A stretch of DNA of 9,297 nucleotides from a bacterium (lineage in GTDB: Bacteria; Desulfobacterota; DSWW01). The stretch is taken from the NCBI GenBank assembly GCA_030609865.1, contig JAUWSZ010000052.1, forward strand, positions 1-9,297, in the 5' to 3' direction. Made by a program: the position numbers and the translations under genes. Shown in pieces: positions 6,268-9,297 of this stretch (position 1 is its first letter; each line of letters starts with the position of its first letter). Under the pieces are notes generated by a model. The model had not been told where the DNA came from and did not search any database. It was given only the letters and a program-made list of their open reading frames with translations.

Positions 6268-7824
6268 ATGACTGAGAAATTTGACGTTGTGATCATCGGC
6301 GGAGGGATTGCCGGCCTCTGTACCGGACTCTACCTGCAGAAGATGGGGAAGCGATCCATCATCCTGGAGCACGGGAACCAGGTGGGCGGTAACATGTCCG
6401 GCATCTGGCGCAAGGGCTTCTACTTCGATTGCGGCGACCAGTCCACCGAGGAAGTGGGGATCCTGTTTCCGGTTCTGAAGGAGTTGGTCCTTTATGACCC
6501 GGACGACTGGGTCCGGGCAAGGTTCCGTTATGTGACGCCCGATTGTGATGTAATGATGTACGACTATGACGAGATGAGGGAGGGGTTCAAGAAGGCCTTT
6601 CCGGGATCCAGGGCCCAGCTGGACAAGTGGTTTGATTTCATCAAACCGCAGTGCGAGAGCATGCGGCAGATGATGGGAGAAGGAGCTTTCAACTTGTTGC
6701 TCGACGGCAAGGAGAAAGTGCGAGCCAACCTCAGGATGCTGATCAACTCGGCCTCCATGGGCAGCATGGGCATGAAGATGATGACCATGACCGGGGAAGA
6801 AAAGGCCCTGGAGTATTTCCCGGACGAGCCGCGCCTGTCCTACCTCTTCGGAGTGGGCGGAGCCGAGAACATGCTCCTCATGATGCATATGACTTTCTGG
6901 TACACCTATGTCCAAGACTACTGGTACCCGAGCGCGGGCCTCCAGGGGTTCATGAAGAAGTTGGCCGATGCCTACCAGGAGCGGGGAGGGGAGATACACC
7001 TCAAGTCGACGGTGGACAAGGTGATTACCTCGGGTCCCTGGGTGACCGGGGTAGAGACCTCAAAGGGCGACCGATTCCATGCGCACCATTACGTCAACAC
7101 GGGCAATCCCAAACGTCTGATCACCGAAATGTTGGATGACAACAGAATGTGGCCGTACAGGGACCGGCAGATTACCACGGCAGCACCGGTCTCCCAGTCG
7201 ATCTGTTCCGCCTTCCTCGGGCTCGATATGGATGCGGAGGAGTTAAAGAAACACGTGAAGGATCACCACACCCTGTACTGGCGCACCTATGAATCCGTGG
7301 GATTGGACATGTACGACCCGGAAGCCCACAAGAAGGGGTGGGCCATGATCAGCGCCCCTTCTCTTCATTTGCCGCACTTGGCTCCGAAGGGCAAGAGCTC
7401 TCTGAATATCCAGGTGAACACCTCCTACCACTGGCAGAACGGCTGGGCGACCGGTACGGACGACCCCTTTTCCCGTACGCCTCAGTACAGAAAGCTCAAG
7501 AAGAAGGTGCTGGACGATATCATCCGTGAAGCCGAATACATCATTCCGGGGGTTTCGGAGAGGATCGTCTACAAGGAAATGGCCACGCCCCGGTCCTTGT
7601 CCCGATGGACCCTGAATCCGGAGGGCGCGATCATGGGGTGGACCTATGACTCCTTCAAGTCCCATATGGCCAAGAAATACGCCCGTTTTCGCACGCCCTA
7701 CAAGAACCTGTTCATGGCGGGGCAATATGCGACGTGGCCGGCAGGGGTCGTCTTTTCGGCCATGTCCGGGCGGATCGTATCCAAGGGGATCTACGGAGGG
7801 TTCTGGCGTCAGCTTCTGTACTAG
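6268..7824 (+). CDS. FAD-dependent oxidoreductase of the phytoene desaturase / carotenoid isomerase / retinol saturase type
   Basis: The product has 518 residues, a usual length for stand-alone COG1233-type flavoproteins. The N-terminus has the dinucleotide-binding motif GGGIAG (11-16), the ribose-binding glutamate in IILEHG, and VGGNMSG, followed by GFYFDCGD. A WYPSAGLQ motif (219-226) corresponds to the YPxGG-type motif of the family. VNTGNPKRL takes the place of the SNAD-type motif of relatives. The C-terminal FAD closure is LFMAGQYATWPAG (481 onward), where the usual Gly-Asp is Gly-Gln. A Met-rich segment (about residues 151-179) corresponds to similar helices in the neighbouring proteins. 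It lacks the Fe-S and NAD(P)H modules of the upstream fusions, so it would need outside redox partners, or carry out a redox-neutral isomerisation as CrtISO does. The reaction and substrate are not identifiable. It is separated from the upstream gene by a palindromic element and from the next gene by 89 bases. Confidence 0.88.
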   Translation: MTEKFDVVIIGGGIAGLCTGLYLQKMGKRSIILEHGNQVGGNMSGIWRKGFYFDCGDQSTEEVGILFPVLKELVLYDPDDWVRARFRYVTPDCDVMMYDYDEMREGFKKAFPGSRAQLDKWFDFIKPQCESMRQMMGEGAFNLLLDGKEKVRANLRMLINSASMGSMGMKMMTMTGEEKALEYFPDEPRLSYLFGVGGAENMLLMMHMTFWYTYVQDYWYPSAGLQGFMKKLADAYQERGGEIHLKSTVDKVITSGPWVTGVETSKGDRFHAHHYVNTGNPKRLITEMLDDNRMWPYRDRQITTAAPVSQSICSAFLGLDMDAEELKKHVKDHHTLYWRTYESVGLDMYDPEAHKKGWAMISAPSLHLPHLAPKGKSSLNIQVNTSYHWQNGWATGTDDPFSRTPQYRKLKKKVLDDIIREAEYIIPGVSERIVYKEMATPRSLSRWTLNPEGAIMGWTYDSFKSHMAKKYARFRTPYKNLFMAGQYATWPAGVVFSAMSGRIVSKGIYGGFWRQLLY

Positions 7825-7897
7825 CAGGATGAGGAAAACAGGAGTGTGAAAGTCATCGTTGATGTTGTGAATGTGTTCGCGGAAGTACTTTTTTGAG

Positions 7898-7903
7898 AAA
7901 GGG
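7898..7903 (+). promoter_or_regulatory. Probable ribosome binding site for the gene starting at 7914
   Basis: AAAGGG sits 10 bases before ATG 7914. It is weaker than the sites of the other genes. The 89-base spacer also contains an AT-rich stretch and the perfect palindrome AAGTACTT (7883-7890). I see no convincing promoter or terminator in it. Confidence 0.4.
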
Positions 7904-7913
7904 TTGAGCTAAT

Positions 7914-9297
7914 ATGGGAACGACGGATTACGATGCCATTGTAATTGGGGCCGGGTGCGGCGGGATCTCCTGCGCGTCCCTCCTGGCCAAGAGGGGGATG
8001 AAGACTCTTCTGCTGGAACAGAACGACATCATCGGAGGGTGCTGTTCCACCTTTGAAGCGGATGGCTTTCATTTCGACACGGGAGCCTCGATCGTGGAAA
8101 TGCCGGGAGGCCTTGATCTCATCTTTGAACGCCTTGGGAAAAAGCGTGAAGATTATATCGATCTTCGGCCGTGCGAGCCGATGTACTCGTTCCGGACGCC
8201 GGAGGGGAACTATCTGGAGATTCCCACCGACTTCGACGCCATGTACGAGCTGATCAAATCGTATTCCCCTGAGGACGCGGAAGGATGGCGCGAGTATTGC
8301 GCATACTGGAAGGTGAGCACAGAGGAAGGGATGCAGCACTTCCTTCACAGTGACATGCAGTCCTGGAAGAGCATGCTCAAGATGACGATGCGTTCGCCGA
8401 AGATGCTCAAGTACATGTCCAACTTCTACCTGACCTATGAGATCCTCATTAAGAGGTGGTTCAAACATCAGACGACCTTGGACTCGCTGGGATTTCAGTC
8501 CTTCTGGATCGGTCTGCCACCCCGGCTCTGCCCGGGCCTGTATGCGGGGATCACGTACTCGGAGCACGAGGGGATCTACTACCCCATGGGCGGCATGATT
8601 TCCGTGCCCCAGGGGATCCTGACCGTGGGCCAGGAGTGCGGGCTGGAGCTACGCCTCAACACCGAGGTCACCAAGGTTATCGTCCAGAACGGGAAGGCCC
8701 GGGGTGTGGTGCTCAAGGACGGGACCAAGCTGGGCGCCAAGGTGGTCGTGTCCAACATCAACGCGAAGGTTCTGTACTTGAACCTGATCGGAGAGGAGCA
8801 TCTCCCCTCGCGGGTCAAGAAAGGCGTCGAGAGTTACAAACTCTCCCTGTGCATGCCCATGATCTACCTCGGGATCAAGGGGGATGTGCCCCTGCGATCC
8901 CATCACAATCTGCAGTTGGGCCGTTTTCAATCCATGAACGAGAATTGGGAGAAATACTTCCTGGCAGGACGCTTTCCTGATGATCCTGTCAGTCTGGTCG
9001 CCTGGCCTACGGAAACGGATCCGTCCCTGGCGCCGGAGGGCCATCACGTGGTGAATGTGGGGGCCATGGGGTCCTATCATCTGGACCACGGGACCTGGGA
9101 CGAACGCGGGGAAGAATACACGGACCTGATTCTGGGGTACGTGGACAAGACCCTCTGGCCGGGAATCCGTGATCAGATCGTCTACCAGAACCTGTCCACT
9201 CCCCTGGATTTCGAGCGGAGGCTCATGAGCCCCGAGGGGGCCGTCTATGCTCTGCAGAACGATATCCCCTCTACCATGATCTTCCGGCCCTCCAACC
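7914..9297 (+). CDS. Phytoene desaturase-family (CrtI-like) FAD oxidoreductase, C-terminus cut by window end
   Basis: An ATG at 7914 opens a frame that stays open to the last base, giving 461 residues. Features in order: YDAIVIGAGCGG (dinucleotide-binding motif GAGCGG, 12-17), LLLEQN with the ribose-binding Glu35, IIGGCCSTF (41-44 GGCC) and FHFDTGAS. Next come a Met-rich helical part (about 151-172), GIYYPMGGM (220-228), typical of CrtI-like enzymes, and VVVSNINAKVLY (SNAD-type motif). The sequence ends at FRPSN, which in this family comes just before the C-terminal LxLAG/PGxG FAD closure, so roughly 30-60 residues are missing. It resembles true CrtI-like phytoene desaturases more than the other proteins here do, but its position next to non-carotenoid fusions leaves the substrate open. 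Candidates are carotenoid-like polyenes or other polyprenyl lipids. A desaturase, saturase or isomerase activity would fit the fold equally well. Confidence 0.88.
   Translation, partial: MGTTDYDAIVIGAGCGGISCASLLAKRGMKTLLLEQNDIIGGCCSTFEADGFHFDTGASIVEMPGGLDLIFERLGKKREDYIDLRPCEPMYSFRTPEGNYLEIPTDFDAMYELIKSYSPEDAEGWREYCAYWKVSTEEGMQHFLHSDMQSWKSMLKMTMRSPKMLKYMSNFYLTYEILIKRWFKHQTTLDSLGFQSFWIGLPPRLCPGLYAGITYSEHEGIYYPMGGMISVPQGILTVGQECGLELRLNTEVTKVIVQNGKARGVVLKDGTKLGAKVVVSNINAKVLYLNLIGEEHLPSRVKKGVESYKLSLCMPMIYLGIKGDVPLRSHHNLQLGRFQSMNENWEKYFLAGRFPDDPVSLVAWPTETDPSLAPEGHHVVNVGAMGSYHLDHGTWDERGEEYTDLILGYVDKTLWPGIRDQIVYQNLSTPLDFERRLMSPEGAVYALQNDIPSTMIFRPSN

Noticed and set aside
7846..7896. Micro-ORF of 16 codons (GTG start, VKVIVDVVNVFAEVLF) in the spacer before the CrtI-like gene
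   Set aside because: Very short, with GGAG only two to three bases from the start and no family resemblance. It could be a leader peptide, but nothing in the sequence supports that over chance.
7883..7896. T-run after AAGTACTT as an intrinsic terminator
   Set aside because: No GC-rich stem precedes the T-run; only the weak palindrome and a three-base stem are present.

Overview
The window holds a same-strand run of five FAD-dependent oxidoreductase genes and nothing else that I can support as coding. All belong to, or contain, the phytoene desaturase / carotenoid isomerase / retinol saturase type (COG1233-like) flavoprotein fold. The base composition is moderately GC-rich and the genes have Shine-Dalgarno sites. 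Fusion of this fold to a cysteine-rich, glutamate-synthase-small-subunit (GltD)-like module suggests an anaerobic bacterium, most likely of the former Deltaproteobacteria (Desulfobacterota). That placement rests on family knowledge and general look; no taxonomic marker gene is present.

Region 1 (1-6051) is a tandem array of one unusual protein family. It consists of the last 56 codons of a first copy (1-171), a complete 958-residue copy (265-3141) and a complete 965-residue copy (3154-6051). Each complete copy has an N-terminal CrtI-like FAD domain (about residues 1-510) and a conserved linker. A double [4Fe-4S] ferredoxin-like domain with eight cysteines follows (553-614), and then a GltD/NfnB-like FAD + NAD(P)H domain (about 650-958). 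All functional landmarks I checked have identical residue numbers in the two copies. The obvious reading is a self-contained electron chain from NAD(P)H through FAD and two Fe-S clusters to a second FAD that works on a hydrophobic, probably unsaturated, substrate. The direction and the substrate are unknown.

Region 2 (6052-6267) is a 216-base intergenic gap. It carries a heptamer-repeat inverted-repeat element (about 6055-6188) that looks like a dispersed palindromic repeat or small MITE-like element, then a strong ribosome binding site.

Region 3 (6268-9297) has two stand-alone relatives of the N-terminal module. One is a complete 518-residue protein (6268-7824); the other is a CrtI-like protein cut by the window end (7914-9297, 461 residues seen). 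With the fusion proteins upstream they form a cluster that probably modifies one class of isoprenoid or other long hydrophobic molecule. No phytoene synthase, prenyl transferase or other pathway gene lies in the window to name the substrate.
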